Assembly (NCBI GenBank): GCA_029259745.1
Contig: JAJDEO010000002.1
Span: 117,787 to 181,786, forward strand
DNA: 64,000 nt
DNA from: Planctomycetota bacterium
GTDB lineage: Bacteria > Planctomycetota > B15-G4
Reading direction: 5' to 3'
Under the pieces are notes generated by a model that was given only the letters and a program-made list of their open reading frames with translations, did no database searches and was not told the origin of the DNA. Numbering within the stretch: the first letter of the stretch is position 1; every line of letters begins with the position of its first letter. A program made the position numbers and the translations under genes. Positions 7,653-18,162 of the stretch are shown in pieces.

Positions 7653-9491
7653 ATGTACAGCGACGCCGACAAAGACGCCATCAAGCAGCGGTTGAACCTC
7701 GCGGACCTCGTCCGTGAGGTCGCGCCCGACTTGAAGGAGCGCGCGGCGGGCGATTTCTGGGCCTGCTGCCCGTTCCACAACGAGGACACGGCGTCGTTCC
7801 ACGTGCTTTCGGCGCGTGGGATGTACAAGTGCTTCGGATGTGGCGAGTCGGGCGATCACTTCTCGTTCGTCATGGGCACCCGCGGACTCGACTTCCGCGA
7901 GGCGCTCGAGCTGCTGGCCGAGCGGGCCGGCGTGACGCTCGGATCTCTCACGGCGGAAGACAAGCGACGCATTGCCGAGACGCGCCGCGCCCGCGACGTG
8001 CTCGAGGCCGCTCGCGACGTATTCGCCGAGGCGCTCGGTGCTCCGGAGGGGCGCGCGGCGCTGGCCGCGATGCGTGGACGCGGCTTCAGTGACGAGATCT
8101 TGAAGCAGTTCGACATCGGCTACATCCCGCGCGACTTTCTCGATCGGGTGCGGCGCCGCGGTGTCGATCCGCGTGCGATCCGCGAGGCGGGCTTCACCGG
8201 CATGTTCGTCGACCGCATCGCCTTCGGGATTCGCAGCGACAACGGTGCCATCGTCGGGTTCGGCGCGCGGCGCCTGTCCGAGGGCGAGGACGCCGGGCCG
8301 AAGTACGTCAACACGCGCGAGACCCAGGCCTTCCGCAAGCGCCGGATTCTCTACGGCCTCGACCGCGCCGTTCGGACGCTCGTCCAGACGGGGCGGCTGA
8401 TCGTCATGGAGGGTTACACCGACGTCATGATGGCGCATCAGTGTGGGCTCACCGAGGCCGTCGCCACGATGGGGACGAGCTTCACCGAAGAGCACGTGAA
8501 AACAGTGGGTCAACGCGCGCGCAACGTCGTCTTCCTCTTCGACGGGGACGAGGCCGGCCAGCGTGCCGCCGATGATGCCGTGCGGCGCCTGCTCGAGCGC
8601 GGGCGCGAGTCGCGCGTGCTCGTGCTTCCCGAAGGAGCCGATCCCTGCGACTGGTTCCTCGCGGCGCGACGCGAACGACCCGACGACCCGCAGGCGGCGG
8701 CCGCAGCGTTCGACGCATACCTCGAGCGCGAGGCCCAGGCCACGGCGACGTTCCTCGCCCAGCGCTCCCTCGCTCTGTCCGACCCCGGCGAGCCGGGACG
8801 GCGCGAGCGGGTGGCATCTGAAGTCGTCGAACTCACGCGCACGATCGAAGATCCGCTGCGACGCGATGCCATCGTGCTCGAGATCTCACGGGCCTGTGCC
8901 GTCGATCGCAACCGGCTTCACCGCACGTCCAAAGCCGCGGCAGCCGGGAGTGCCTCGGCAGCGTCGGCACCGCGCCGCGCAGGCGTGGTTCACGCCGAGA
9001 CACGCAGTCAGTTCGCCATCGTCGGCGCCATCGCCGATCCCGAGGCCGGGCTCGACGTCGTGCGTCCGCTTCTCGCCGAAGGACTTGTCAGTGACGCGCG
9101 CGCGCTCCGTCTCTGTGAACTCGCCGATCCGTCGGGCGAGCGCACAGGTCACGTCGACAGTTCGGCCTGGCTCGACTACGTCAGCGAGCAGGAGCCTGTA
9201 CTCCAGGCTACGCTTGAGCACACCCTGCTCCCGCCGCCCGGCGTCATCCTTCCCACACTCGACGAAGCGGTCGAGCACCTCCGCCGCCTCGTCTCTGCAC
9301 GTCGAGCCAAGGAACAGCGCCTCGCGCTCGTCTCTGGCCTCGACGTCAACGACTCTCTCAAGACCGAAAACGCCCTCCAAACCGTGCAGGAGACCTTCGC
9401 GTCCTCCGCCGGTCCTGCCCGCGATTCGCGAGCCGGCGAAGAAATCGGTCATCTCAATCAAGCGTCCCGTCCCACAGAGGAAACACCGTGA
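7653..9491 (+). CDS. dnaG: DNA primase DnaG
   Basis: DnaG makes the RNA primers for chromosome replication. The 612-residue product has the CHC2 zinc finger with ligands C39, H42, C60 and C63 ('CPFH' and 'CFGCG'), the DnaG core, and a TOPRIM domain with the catalytic Glu in '[10 protein letters not shown]' (about residue 252) and the metal-binding 'FLFDGDEAG' (about 293-300). The C-terminal part has the length and helical look of the DnaB-binding domain. The ATG at 7653 fits the family N terminus ('[14 protein letters not shown]'); upstream in-frame codons are not conserved in character. The stop overlaps the rpoD GTG by 4 bases, giving the classic dnaG-rpoD macromolecular synthesis pair, here without rpsU next to it. 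Confidence 0.96.
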   Translation: MYSDADKDAIKQRLNLADLVREVAPDLKERAAGDFWACCPFHNEDTASFHVLSARGMYKCFGCGESGDHFSFVMGTRGLDFREALELLAERAGVTLGSLTAEDKRRIAETRRARDVLEAARDVFAEALGAPEGRAALAAMRGRGFSDEILKQFDIGYIPRDFLDRVRRRGVDPRAIREAGFTGMFVDRIAFGIRSDNGAIVGFGARRLSEGEDAGPKYVNTRETQAFRKRRILYGLDRAVRTLVQTGRLIVMEGYTDVMMAHQCGLTEAVATMGTSFTEEHVKTVGQRARNVVFLFDGDEAGQRAADDAVRRLLERGRESRVLVLPEGADPCDWFLAARRERPDDPQAAAAAFDAYLEREAQATATFLAQRSLALSDPGEPGRRERVASEVVELTRTIEDPLRRDAIVLEISRACAVDRNRLHRTSKAAAAGSASAASAPRRAGVVHAETRSQFAIVGAIADPEAGLDVVRPLLAEGLVSDARALRLCELADPSGERTGHVDSSAWLDYVSEQEPVLQATLEHTLLPPPGVILPTLDEAVEHLRRLVSARRAKEQRLALVSGLDVNDSLKTENALQTVQETFASSAGPARDSRAGEEIGHLNQASRPTEETP

Positions 9492-11146
9492 GCGCCACAG
9501 CTCAACTCGACAAGATGGATCCGAGCGTCCGCGTCCTGATGGACACGGGTAAGGATCGGGGATTCGTCACCTATGAGGAGATGAATCACATCCTTCCCAA
9601 CGACATCGAGAACATCGATGAGATCTTGACCCTGCTCGAGGAGCAGGGGATCGAGATCCTCGATGAGGCCGATGTCGCCGATAATCAGGAACCGGGTGCC
9701 ACGCCTCCGAAGCGCATCAAGCCCGAGCGCGATGAGAAGGCGGCCGCACCCACCGAGCGCATCGACGATCCGGTCCGCATGTACCTCACGCAGATGGGCG
9801 AGATCCCGCTCCTGACGCGCGAGGAAGAGATCTCACTCGCACGACAGATCGAGGTCACTCGCCGTCACTTCCGGCGCCTGATCATGGCCACGGGCTTCGC
9901 GGCGCGTGAAGGCATCCAGATCCTCGAGGACGTCGAGTCGAGCCGTCTTGCGTTCGACCGCACGCTCAAGGTTTCGACCAGCGGCTTCGAGCCCGGCAAG
10001 ATCGAAGTGTCTGCGCGCCTCAAGGGCACGATCAAGACGCTGCGTGTCCTGCATCAGCGTCTCACCGACGACTACAAGCGCTACCTACTCAACAAGGGCA
10101 CGGCCGCGCAGCGTCAGCTGCTCGTGCAGCGCATCGGTTGGGGACGTCGGAAGATGGCCGACATTCTCGAAGAGGCGCAGATCCAGCTCAAGAAGGTGCG
10201 CCCGATGATCGAGCTGGTGCGCGAGAAGCACCAGGAGATGGCCACGCTCGAACGTCGTCTGCGCTACTTCAAGGGCAGCAAGACGAGCCGCGAGTACAAG
10301 GAACTCAAGGGTGACTTCGATGCGCTGCAGATCCAGGCGCTCGAGAACCCCAAGCGTCTTGCTGCGCGCCTGCGTCTGATCGACAAGCGCTTCGCGGAGT
10401 ACGAGCAGGCCAAGCGCGACCTGTCGAGCGGCAACCTGCGTCTCGTCGTCTCGATCGCCAAGAAGTACCGCAACCGTGGTCTGTCGTTCCTGGATCTGAT
10501 CCAGGAGGGCAACACGGGGCTCATGAAGGCTGTCGAGAAGTACGAGTACCGTCGTGGCTACAAGTTCTCGACGTACGCGACGTGGTGGATTCGTCAGGCC
10601 ATCACGCGCTCGATCGCCGACCAGGCGCGGACGATCCGCATCCCGGTCCACATGATCGAGACGATGAGCAAGCTGCGGAACGTCACCAAGAAGCTCGTCC
10701 AGCAGCTCGGCCGCGAGCCGACGATCGAGGAGATCGCGAAGCTCTCCGAGATCTCGATCGAAGAAGCCAAGCGTGTGATGAAGATCTCGAAGCATCCCAT
10801 CAGCCTCGATCGCCCGATCGGGGAAGGTGAGGACAGCTACTTCGGCGACTTCATCGAGGACGAGACGGCCGTCTCGCCGGTTTCGGCGGCGGCGCAGGAG
10901 ATGCTGCGCGACAAGATCGACTCGGTGCTCAACACCCTGTCGTTCCGTGAGCGCGAGATCATCAAGCTGCGCTACGGCATCGGCGATGGGTACACGTACA
11001 CGCTCGAAGAGGTGGGCCGGATCTTCAAGGTCACCCGCGAGCGCGTGCGCCAGATCGAGGCCAAGGCCGTGCGGAAGCTCCAGCACCCGGTGCGCAGCCG
11101 GATGCTCGAGGGTTTCCTCGACGCCGCGGCCCAGGCCGGCCTCTGA
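9488..11146 (+). CDS. rpoD: RNA polymerase primary sigma factor RpoD (sigma-70)
   Basis: The 552-residue housekeeping sigma factor directs core RNA polymerase to -10/-35 promoters. Region 1.1 occupies about the first 80 residues, region 1.2 starts at '[20 protein letters not shown]', the non-conserved region spacer lies between, and region 2 is very clear ('[20 protein letters not shown]', then '[20 protein letters not shown]'). Region 3 ('[12 protein letters not shown]') and region 4 with its helix-turn-helix ('[20 protein letters not shown]') complete it. The GTG start overlaps the dnaG stop (GTGA), so the two are translationally coupled. A strong hairpin follows 31 bases after the stop. 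Confidence 0.97.
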   Translation: MSATAQLDKMDPSVRVLMDTGKDRGFVTYEEMNHILPNDIENIDEILTLLEEQGIEILDEADVADNQEPGATPPKRIKPERDEKAAAPTERIDDPVRMYLTQMGEIPLLTREEEISLARQIEVTRRHFRRLIMATGFAAREGIQILEDVESSRLAFDRTLKVSTSGFEPGKIEVSARLKGTIKTLRVLHQRLTDDYKRYLLNKGTAAQRQLLVQRIGWGRRKMADILEEAQIQLKKVRPMIELVREKHQEMATLERRLRYFKGSKTSREYKELKGDFDALQIQALENPKRLAARLRLIDKRFAEYEQAKRDLSSGNLRLVVSIAKKYRNRGLSFLDLIQEGNTGLMKAVEKYEYRRGYKFSTYATWWIRQAITRSIADQARTIRIPVHMIETMSKLRNVTKKLVQQLGREPTIEEIAKLSEISIEEAKRVMKISKHPISLDRPIGEGEDSYFGDFIEDETAVSPVSAAAQEMLRDKIDSVLNTLSFREREIIKLRYGIGDGYTYTLEEVGRIFKVTRERVRQIEAKAVRKLQHPVRSRMLEGFLDAAAQAGL

Positions 11147-11177
11147 GCCGAGGCCTCGCCCGCGCCGTTGATTTCGG

Positions 11178-11216
11178 GGCCGCCCGTCACCGATTCGGTG
11201 GCGGGCGGCCTTCTTT
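11178..11216 (+). terminator. Intrinsic terminator of the dnaG-rpoD operon
   Basis: A 14-base stem (11178-11191 with 11197-11210, one G-T wobble) with a 5-base loop is followed by TTCTTTC. This is the best-formed terminator on the plus strand in the window. Confidence 0.75.
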
Positions 11217-11325
11217 CGTGACGGCGACTCCGAGTCCCATCCGGGAGGGGCCTTCAAAGGACGCCGTTGTCCCGTTACACTTCAGGGTCGTCCCGTCCTG
11301 TTCCCCTTTGGCCCCGTGAGTTCCC

Positions 11326-12060
11326 GTGACGAGCGATCTCATCCAGCAGACTCTGCAGCTTCTCGACCTCGCTGGGGTCGACGAGCAACGCGCCGAGATC
11401 TTGACACTCACCGAAGGCGTCCCCCGCATCCTGAAGTCGCGCAAGCGTGCTTCCGCCGACGCCGCCGCCGCTCTCGAAGCAACGCGTGAGAAGGTCAAGG
11501 GCTTCCAGGCTCACCTCAAGACTCTCGAGCTCGAGCTCGCCGCGAAGGAAGAGGCGATCCATAAGGCCAACGGCAATCTCCTGAACGCCAACACCAATCA
11601 GGAGTACACGTTGATGCAGTCCGAGATCGCGCGGAAGAAGGAAGAAAAGGGCCAGGCTGAGGAGGAGATCCTCAAGCAGTTCGATGTCATTCAGCAAGGC
11701 GCCCAGATGATCAAGGACGCCGAGGCGCGCGTCGCCGAGGCCGCCGAGGAGTACCGCGGGTTCGAGGAGCGCGCTCAGAACGAACTCGCGTCCCACCAGG
11801 GCGAGCTCGACGTTCTCGACGCCAAGCGCGTGAACATTCGACGCGCGATCAAGGGTGACGTCCTGACGATCTACGACCGTGCGGCCTCCGCTCACGGGAC
11901 AGGCGTCTGTCCCGTCGAAAGCGACATCTGCCAGGGCTGCTTCTCGAAGCTCACGCCGAACGACTGCAGTCGTCTTGCAGCTGGGCGCGAGCTCGTCATC
12001 TGCCGAACGTGTCAGCGCATCCTGTACCTGCCGCAGGCGCTCCAGGCCTCGCCGCACTGA
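11326..12060 (+). CDS. Coiled-coil protein with C-terminal C4 zinc ribbon (DUF164-like)
   Basis: The 244-residue product is mostly coiled coil (residues about 30-170, rich in Glu, Lys, Ala and Leu) and ends in a zinc ribbon with two CxxC knuckles, 'CQGC' and 'CRTC', separated by about 27 residues. This is the plan of the widespread zinc-ribbon family (DUF164, CT398-like), whose role is unsettled; chlamydial CT398 has been linked to sigma-54 and secretion. The motif '[15 protein letters not shown]', matching the family's central N-x-K/N-E-Y signature, supports the assignment. GTG at 11326 is the only sensible start. It lies 10 bases upstream of selB and may be cotranscribed with it. Confidence 0.8.
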   Translation: MTSDLIQQTLQLLDLAGVDEQRAEILTLTEGVPRILKSRKRASADAAAALEATREKVKGFQAHLKTLELELAAKEEAIHKANGNLLNANTNQEYTLMQSEIARKKEEKGQAEEEILKQFDVIQQGAQMIKDAEARVAEAAEEYRGFEERAQNELASHQGELDVLDAKRVNIRRAIKGDVLTIYDRAASAHGTGVCPVESDICQGCFSKLTPNDCSRLAAGRELVICRTCQRILYLPQALQASPH

Positions 12061-12070
12061 ACACGCACCG

Positions 12071-14005
12071 GTGACGAACACCGCAGACGACGACGCGATC
12101 CGTCGAGTCATCGTCGGAACCGCGGGGCACATCGACCACGGCAAGTCGTCGATCGTCAAAGCCCTGACGGGAATCGACCCCGATCGCCTCGAAGAAGAGC
12201 GCGAGCGCGGGATGACGATCGACCTCGGCTTCGCGCGGTATCGACACCGCAGTGGTGCCTTGGTGGGCATCATCGACGTCCCCGGGCACGAGCGGTTCAT
12301 CAAGAACATGGTCGCGGGCGCGACGTCTGTCGACGTCGTGGCGCTCATCGTCGCGGCTGACGACGGCGTCATGCCGCAGACGCGCGAGCACCTCGACATC
12401 CTGCGCCTGCTCGGCGTCGAACGCGGGCTCGTCGTCGTCACGAAGATCGATCTCGTCGACGACGAGATGCTCGAACTCGCGCTCGAAGACATCCGCGACT
12501 TCGTCGCCGGGACGTTCCTCGAAGGCGCGCCGATGGTGCCGGTGTCTGCCACGCGCGGCGACGGGCTCGACGCCCTCCGCGAGGTCCTCGACGGTTTGGT
12601 CGACGAGGTGCCCGTCGCGGAAGCTGACGGTCCGTTCCGACTTCCCGTTCAGCGCGTGTTCTCGGCCGCCGGGCACGGCACCGTCGCCACGGGCGTGCCC
12701 GTCTCAGGGCGTGCAGAAGTCGGCGATACGCTCGAAGTGGTGGGCCATGACGACACGGCGCGCGTGCGCGGCATCCAAGCTTACGGTGAGGTGCGCGGTG
12801 CCGCGCGGGCCGGTCACTCCGTGGCGCTGAACGTCACCGGCGTTGCGCGTGACGATCTGACGCGCGGCGACGTGCTTGCCACGCCCGGTGTGTTCGTCGC
12901 TCGTCGACACGTTCTCGTGCACTACTCGCACGTCGACGGCGATGGCCCGGTGCGCCACAACGCGCCGGTGCGCGTCCACGCCGGCACGACCGAAGTGCTC
13001 GGACGCCTCGTCGTTCTCGATGGTGACGCTGTCGAGGTGGGCGACCCGAGCTTCGTGCAGCTCCGCCTCGAAGCGCCGATCGTCGTGGCGCCAGGCGACC
13101 GCGTGCTCGTGCGGCATGCCGCCTCGATGGTGCTCCTCGGTGGCGGCAGCGTCCTCGCCACGACGGATGGGCGCCTCAAGCGCTTCAAGGATCGCGTCCT
13201 CGAAGAGGCCCGCGAGCGCATCGGCGCTGGGGGCGATCGCGCACATCTGCTGCGCGTCGCGTTGTCGTCGGCGGGGCAGCGTGGTGCAACCGTGGCGCAG
13301 CTCGCGCACGAGGTCGCGGCCACGCCTGCGGTTCTGCGCGAGCAGCTCGCAGAGGGCATGGCGGCGGGGGACATCGTCGCTGCGGGCGAACTCTACCTCG
13401 CGGCTGAGGCGATCGAAGGCATCGCCGACGACGCCCTCGCCGTGCTGCGCACCGAGCACCGTCGCCAACCGCTCATGGAGTGGCTCGACGTGCGCCTGCT
13501 GCGCAATGCTCTCGAGGTCACCGATACGGCGCTTGCCGTGGCACTCGAACACGACGCGCGCATCGATGTCGCGAGCGGCGGCAAGGTACGCCGTCGCGGG
13601 CATCGTGTGCAGCTTCCGCCCGAAGTGCGCGAAGCGCGCGAGCGCTGGCTCACTCAGCTCTCCGAAGGAGGCGCGGCGCCTCCGCAGCTCGTTGCCGGTG
13701 ATCTGGGACTGAGCGACGACGCCTTCAAGATGATGCGTGAGGCCATGCGTGCATCCGGCGAGGTCGTCACGATCGACGGCCTCGACTTCGCGGGGACGGC
13801 GCTCGAGACCTTGCGTGCGCGACTTCTCGCGCACGGCCGGTCGCGCGACGGCGCCGTCGTGATCCCGGAGCTGCGCGACGAGTTCGCGACCACGCGCAAG
13901 TATCTCATTCCGCTGCTCGAGCGCTTTGACTCCGAAGGACTCACGGTGCGCGATGGCGAGCACCGACGTTTGCGTCCCAAGCACCTCGTGGACGGCGAGT
14001 CGTGA
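12071..14005 (+). CDS. selB: Selenocysteine-specific elongation factor SelB
   Basis: SelB delivers selenocysteyl-tRNA to UGA codons marked by a SECIS hairpin. The 644-residue protein has the EF-Tu-like GTPase domain (P-loop 'GHIDHGKSS', G2 region '[11 protein letters not shown]', G3 'DVPGHERF', G4 'TKIDL'), two beta-barrel domains, and a C-terminal third built of winged helices that bind the SECIS element. The '[19 protein letters not shown]' start is diagnostic of SelB rather than EF-Tu. The GTG at 12071 is chosen because sequence upstream overlaps the zinc-ribbon gene in another frame. No selA, selD or selC lies in the window, but SelB implies the organism decodes UGA as selenocysteine in some genes. 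The stop overlaps the next start by 4 bases. Confidence 0.93.
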   Translation: MTNTADDDAIRRVIVGTAGHIDHGKSSIVKALTGIDPDRLEEERERGMTIDLGFARYRHRSGALVGIIDVPGHERFIKNMVAGATSVDVVALIVAADDGVMPQTREHLDILRLLGVERGLVVVTKIDLVDDEMLELALEDIRDFVAGTFLEGAPMVPVSATRGDGLDALREVLDGLVDEVPVAEADGPFRLPVQRVFSAAGHGTVATGVPVSGRAEVGDTLEVVGHDDTARVRGIQAYGEVRGAARAGHSVALNVTGVARDDLTRGDVLATPGVFVARRHVLVHYSHVDGDGPVRHNAPVRVHAGTTEVLGRLVVLDGDAVEVGDPSFVQLRLEAPIVVAPGDRVLVRHAASMVLLGGGSVLATTDGRLKRFKDRVLEEARERIGAGGDRAHLLRVALSSAGQRGATVAQLAHEVAATPAVLREQLAEGMAAGDIVAAGELYLAAEAIEGIADDALAVLRTEHRRQPLMEWLDVRLLRNALEVTDTALAVALEHDARIDVASGGKVRRRGHRVQLPPEVREARERWLTQLSEGGAAPPQLVAGDLGLSDDAFKMMREAMRASGEVVTIDGLDFAGTALETLRARLLAHGRSRDGAVVIPELRDEFATTRKYLIPLLERFDSEGLTVRDGEHRRLRPKHLVDGES

Positions 14006-15876
14006 GGCGCGCGTGGGCGTGGCTGCTCGCGGCGTCGCTCGCGGCGTGTGGCACCGAGCCGACACCGCCGTCCGTCGTCCTCATCACGATCGACACGCTG
14101 CGCGCCGACGCCTTGGGACCCCAGGCTGACGGCACCTCGCACACGCCGCACCTCGACGACCTCGGCGCGCGCGGGCTGCGCTTCACCCACGCCACAAGCG
14201 TCACGCCGCTCACTCTTCCCACGCATGCCTCGATGCTCACGGGATTGCGTCCCGGTCGACACGGGCTGACCGTCAACGGCGTCACGTCGCCGCTTTTCGA
14301 AGCGCCCGCGCTCACGTCGTCTTTGCGCGAGGCGGGCTACGCAACGGCTGCTTTCGTCTCGGCTGCCGTGCTCGATCGCCGCTACGGTCTCGCTCAGGCG
14401 TTCGACGTCTACGACGATGACCTGCTCGTTGCCGGAGGGCCACTTGCGCCGACGGAACGGCGTGGTGATCGCACCGTCGAGCGCGCGCGGGCTTGGCTTG
14501 CCAACACCGACGGCCCGTTCTTCCTCTGGGTACACCTCTTCGATCCTCACGCGCCCTACGACGCGCCGGGCTCGTCGGCCGATGCCTCGCGCCACGACCG
14601 CTATCTCGCCGAGGTCAGGTTCGCCGATCAGCAGGTGGGCCGGCTCATGGAGTCGCTCGCGGAGCACGAGGACGTGCTCGTCATCGCGACGGCCGACCAC
14701 GGCGAGGGGCTCGGCGAACATGGTGAGGAGACGCACGGGCTGCTGCTTTATGAGTCGACGATGCACGTGCCGCTCAGCTGGACGTGGCTGCGCCCGAAGG
14801 CGGGGCAAGCGAGCTTCGCCGAGCCGGGGCGCGTGCGCGACGAACTCGCGTCGGCGGTCGACATCGCGCCGACGATCCTGGACGTCGTCGGGCTCGACGT
14901 TCCGCCCGACCTCGATGGCGTCTCGCTCGCGGCGCCGATCGCGTCCGACCGCAGCGCGCCGCTCGAGACGCGCGCGCCGTGGTTCTATTACGGCGCCTCG
15001 GCCCTCGCCGGTGCTCGCCAGGGTGGCGACAAGGTCGTCGGTGCCGTCGATGCCGCGTCGCCGAGCTTCGTGCTTACGGACGTCGCGGACGATCCCGGCG
15101 AACTCGTGCAAACGCCCGTCGACCCAGACCATCCGCTCGTGGCGAGGGTCGTGTCACCGGCGCCGCTCGCCGAGGCCGAGCTCGTCGCCAGCCGCGAGAT
15201 GCTTGCCGAGCTGGGCTACATCTCCGGCGAGGTACGCGCTGTCAGCGACGAGCCGCTGCGCGATCCCCGCGACATCGTCGACTTGCTCGCGGCACTCGAC
15301 CGCGCAAACTCGGCCGTCGTCGCCGGCGATCCCGCCGGCGCCCTCGAGATTCTCGACGAGCTGAGCGACACCGACGCCGAGGTCTCCGAAGTGCTGTATC
15401 TGCGCGGGCGCGCCGCACGCGCCGCCGGGCGTCCCGACGAGGCCGTCGAGGCTCTTGCGCGCGCGGCCCTTGCCCAGCCGTCGTCGGCCGGCATCCTGCT
15501 CGAACTCGCCCGCGCCTGGCTTGCCACGGCCGAGGACGCCTCGGCCACAGCGCGACTTGCTCGGCGACGAGGCGGGGACCTCGACCGACGAGCGGCCTAC
15601 GAGGCGTCGCGCGCAGCCGCCGAGTCGATGCTCGCACTCGTTCCCGGCGATCCCGACGCCACGGCCCAGTGGGTGCTCGCGACGTGGCGTGGCGGCGACG
15701 CCGAGCTCGCCCTCGCCCACCTCGACGACGCCTTGACCGAGCGCCCGAGTCATCTGGGTTTGTGGACGGTCAAGCTGCAGCTGCTCGCGTCACTCGGAGC
15801 CTCGCATGCCGAGCGCCTGAGTGATGCCCGCAGGGCCGTGCGTGCGCTCGCGCCGCACCACCCGCTCCTGCCCTGA
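14002..15876 (+). CDS. Sulfatase-superfamily lipoprotein with C-terminal TPR repeats
   Basis: The 624-residue product starts with a lipoprotein signal (LAAC, Cys16) and an alkaline-phosphatase-superfamily hydrolase domain to about residue 400: metal-binding 'ITIDTLRADALG', and 'TADHGEGLGEHGEETHG' with Asp and His ligands. In canonical sulfatases the nucleophile motif is C/S-x-P-x-R; here the equivalent stretch is T71-L-P-T-H, so no formylglycine can form and Thr is the likely nucleophile, as in some phosphodiesterases and phosphonate hydrolases of the superfamily. Residues 430-600 form TPR-like helical pairs. It starts with GTG overlapping the selB stop. The substrate is unknown; an exported phosphoester or sulfate ester is inference. 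Confidence 0.82.
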   Translation: MRRAWAWLLAASLAACGTEPTPPSVVLITIDTLRADALGPQADGTSHTPHLDDLGARGLRFTHATSVTPLTLPTHASMLTGLRPGRHGLTVNGVTSPLFEAPALTSSLREAGYATAAFVSAAVLDRRYGLAQAFDVYDDDLLVAGGPLAPTERRGDRTVERARAWLANTDGPFFLWVHLFDPHAPYDAPGSSADASRHDRYLAEVRFADQQVGRLMESLAEHEDVLVIATADHGEGLGEHGEETHGLLLYESTMHVPLSWTWLRPKAGQASFAEPGRVRDELASAVDIAPTILDVVGLDVPPDLDGVSLAAPIASDRSAPLETRAPWFYYGASALAGARQGGDKVVGAVDAASPSFVLTDVADDPGELVQTPVDPDHPLVARVVSPAPLAEAELVASREMLAELGYISGEVRAVSDEPLRDPRDIVDLLAALDRANSAVVAGDPAGALEILDELSDTDAEVSEVLYLRGRAARAAGRPDEAVEALARAALAQPSSAGILLELARAWLATAEDASATARLARRRGGDLDRRAAYEASRAAAESMLALVPGDPDATAQWVLATWRGGDAELALAHLDDALTERPSHLGLWTVKLQLLASLGASHAERLSDARRAVRALAPHHPLLP

Positions 15877-16466
15877 GAGCAGAGCCGCAGGCCGCCACCA
15901 AGGCGTTGGAGAGAGTTCTTGGGAACGCCACGTGGCGCGGTCCTCCTCGGAGATGCCATAGGCGTGTGCCTCTCCGGGGAGGTAGCGCTGACGAAAGTAT
16001 CCGCGTGTGAGATTGACGGGTCGAAAGGTGAAATCGGAGCAGTCGCCTCTGGGGCGGAGGAGGCGGGCTGCGTCGTAGCGAATCGGTGGCTTCGATCGCG
16101 TGAAGCTCGCGTGTTCTGCGGCCACGTGATGCGCACGCTCCGACGCTCCGCAATCAATCGGTCGCGTTTCCGAAACGAGCGAAACGTCGTTGTCGGCCTC
16201 GAGCTCAAAGATCCTTCCGGCGCTGCGACCGATGAGCACGCCGAGCCCAAACTCGAGGTCGAGCGCACACTGCTGCGTGCGCGCGTCAAAGGCGCTCAGC
16301 TCGGCCTGCACGCCTTCGTGGTCGACGCCCAGAGCATCTCGAGGGCGACGGTGAGCGAGAGCGCATCACCTGACTCTTTGGCGGTATGGCCCGGGATCGC
16401 AACGAAGACGACCAGCGCGATGATCGTCGCGGCGACGATCGAGATCAGCGAGGCACTCCTGCTCAT
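15790..16466 (-). pseudogene. Probable frameshifted gene for a membrane-anchored or secreted hypothetical protein
   Basis: On the minus strand an ATG at 16466, 27 bases after the stop of the preceding gene, opens a frame with a convincing N-terminal membrane segment ('ISIVAATIIALVVFVA'). This frame stops at 16296. A second frame, shifted by one base, takes over before that point and stays open to 15790 with protein-like composition ('LGVDHEGVQAELSAFDARTQ', later 'RPVNLTRGYFRQRYLPGEAH'). Joined, they would give about 225 residues. A single missing base, or two extra ones, between about 16300 and 16370 would explain this. It could be a decayed gene or a sequencing error. Its 3' end overlaps the sulfatase-like gene on the opposite strand. 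No family is recognised. Confidence 0.45.
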
Positions 16467-16492
16467 CGTGTGCGGTTCCCATCTCGCGGCGG

Positions 16493-17194
16493 CTACACGC
16501 CCTCGGTGACGGGCCGCGGTGGTACGTCGAGGCCGAGCTTTGTGGCCAGGGCCTCGAGCTCCTCGAGCAACGAGCGGAGCGACGAGAGAATCTTGCTCGC
16601 CATCTGCTGCCCCTGGATCGGGTTCTTGTTGATGAGCGTGTCGGCGAGCTGGCAGCGATCGCGCAGCTCGGCATAGCGACCGAGCAGGTGCGAGATGCGC
16701 TGGGCATCTTCGTCACCGCTCTGCGCCTCGGCGGTGATTGTAAGCAGCTTGTCGCGCAGCGTCTCGGCATGCGTGAGCAAGGGCGAGGATGCCTTCATGA
16801 AGGCCACGCGCGTCGAGACGCGCTGACCGAATGTGAGTGCGTCGGCAAGGAGCTGGTCGCTGCGTTGGACGAGGGTGCGGAGCGCCTCGAGGCGGTCACG
16901 GTCATCGAGCGTGGTGTCGGCGATGATGTCGACGCGCTCGTCCTTGAGCTGCGCGAGCGAGTCGACCATGAGCTCGTACGACTGCTTGAGCTGCGCGCGC
17001 AATGCCGGATGAAGACCTGTGATCCAGCGGTAGTCGGGCCCGAGCTTCTCGAGTTGCTCCTCGACGTGCCCAAAGGCGGCGTCGCTCTCCTCGGTACCGC
17101 GCTCGAGGCCAGCGTCGCCGCCGCCAAAGAGGGCGGCGTAGGCCAGGGCGGCCGCGAGGGCGAGGAGGATCAGCAGGATGCGACCGCCGGTCAT
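16493..17194 (-). CDS. Membrane-anchored helical protein of unknown function
   Basis: The 233-residue product has one N-terminal membrane segment ('ILLILLALAAALAYAALF', residues 5-22) followed by a wholly helical, probably periplasmic domain ('LGPDYRWITGLHPALRAQLK', 'LADTLINKNPIQGQQMASKI'). I recognise no family. The ATG at 17194 overlaps the stop of the nucleotidyltransferase gene (ATGA), so it is part of the AmgK/MurU-like run and probably co-expressed. An envelope role next to cell-wall recycling enzymes is a guess from context only. Confidence 0.75.
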   Translation of the reverse strand: MTGGRILLILLALAAALAYAALFGGGDAGLERGTEESDAAFGHVEEQLEKLGPDYRWITGLHPALRAQLKQSYELMVDSLAQLKDERVDIIADTTLDDRDRLEALRTLVQRSDQLLADALTFGQRVSTRVAFMKASSPLLTHAETLRDKLLTITAEAQSGDEDAQRISHLLGRYAELRDRCQLADTLINKNPIQGQQMASKILSSLRSLLEELEALATKLGLDVPPRPVTEGV

Positions 17195-18162
17195 GCGGGC
17201 ACTCCGAGCGAGGCGAGGACTTCGGCGACATGCTCGCTTCTCGACGCCACCTGGGCGCCAGCCATGACGACGCAGTCGCGCAGAACCGCTCCGTCCCCGA
17301 TCACGGCGCCCGGGCCAACGGCGGTTCGGACGAGCCGGACATCGCGCCCCAGGGATGCCGAAGGGGACACCCTCGAATAGACGTCGTGGCGCGTCCCGCC
17401 GCGAGCGACGAGGGCGTCGTCGAGCGGCAGCTCGCCATCCAGCGCCGCGACGTGTGCGGCGACGAGCAGCTCCGGCGTACCGATCTCGGCCCAGGCCGTG
17501 TGATGCGCATAGGCGCCGAGGACCTCGCCGGCGCGCATGGCGGGCACGTAACCGTCGCGTACGAGGCACGACGGAGGCGTCGTCGGAAGTCGGTCGAAAA
17601 GCGCCCGCTCGAGGACGTGCCAGCTCGCGTTCACGCCCGTGAGCGGAGCCGTGCGCGCGGCGTCGCCGTCGACGAGCTCGACGATGTCGACGAGCTGACC
17701 GTCGGCATCACCGGCAACGAGTCCGTAGCGCGCGGTGTCACCTCGGGTCGCGATGGCCATCGTGGCGATGGCCTCGCATTGCTCGTGATGTCGCGCGAGT
17801 GCCTGCCAGTCGACGTCGCCGACGACATCTGCCGTGGTCACGAAGACGGGCCCATCGCCGAGATGGCGAGCCAGCCCGGCCAACCCGCCGCCCGTTCCGA
17901 GCAGCACGGGCTCACAGACGACGTCGATCTGCACGCCGGGGATCGGCGCAGTGCGCACCCACTCGAGGATCTGTTCAGCACGCCACCACGCATTCATGAC
18001 GATGCGCTCGACCCCGGCGCGTGCAAGCCCGGTGACGACGTGCTCGATGAGCGGCACGTTCAGCAGCGGGATCAAGGGCTTCGGCGTGGCGTGCGTGAAG
18101 GGACGCAGACGTCGGCCTTCTCCGGCGCAGAGCACCACGGCCTGACGAATGGTTGCCGTCAC
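17191..18162 (-). CDS. MurU/RfbA-like sugar-1-phosphate nucleotidyltransferase with hexapeptide-repeat tail
   Basis: This 323-residue enzyme has the nucleotidyltransferase signature 'LCAGEGRRLRPFTHATPKPL' followed by 'LIEHVVTGLARAGVERIVMN', which closely fits N-acetylmuramate-1-phosphate uridylyltransferase (MurU) and related enzymes. After about residue 235 there are hexapeptide-type repeats ('SRVSPSASLGRDVRLVRTAV'), a left-handed beta-helix that short MurU proteins (about 223 residues) lack. The neighbour upstream is AmgK-like, and AmgK-MurU pairs convert recovered MurNAc to UDP-MurNAc, so this assignment is favoured over a mannose or glucose nucleotidyltransferase. The GTG at 18162 overlaps the AmgK-like stop by 4 bases; longer in-frame extensions run through that gene and are rejected. 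Confidence 0.78.
   Translation of the reverse strand: MTATIRQAVVLCAGEGRRLRPFTHATPKPLIPLLNVPLIEHVVTGLARAGVERIVMNAWWRAEQILEWVRTAPIPGVQIDVVCEPVLLGTGGGLAGLARHLGDGPVFVTTADVVGDVDWQALARHHEQCEAIATMAIATRGDTARYGLVAGDADGQLVDIVELVDGDAARTAPLTGVNASWHVLERALFDRLPTTPPSCLVRDGYVPAMRAGEVLGAYAHHTAWAEIGTPELLVAAHVAALDGELPLDDALVARGGTRHDVYSRVSPSASLGRDVRLVRTAVGPGAVIGDGAVLRDCVVMAGAQVASRSEHVAEVLASLGVPA

Noticed and set aside
16296..16466. In-frame TGA read as selenocysteine in the frameshifted gene (prompted by SelB)
   Set aside because: Beyond the TGA the same frame is Ser/Arg-rich shadow sequence; the natural continuation lies in another frame, so a frameshift explains it better.
15919..16509. Plus-strand open frame of 196 codons after the sulfatase-like gene
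   Set aside because: Sequence on the minus strand has a membrane segment in a proper N-terminal place, a start close to the upstream stop and better protein character; the plus frame has no motif.
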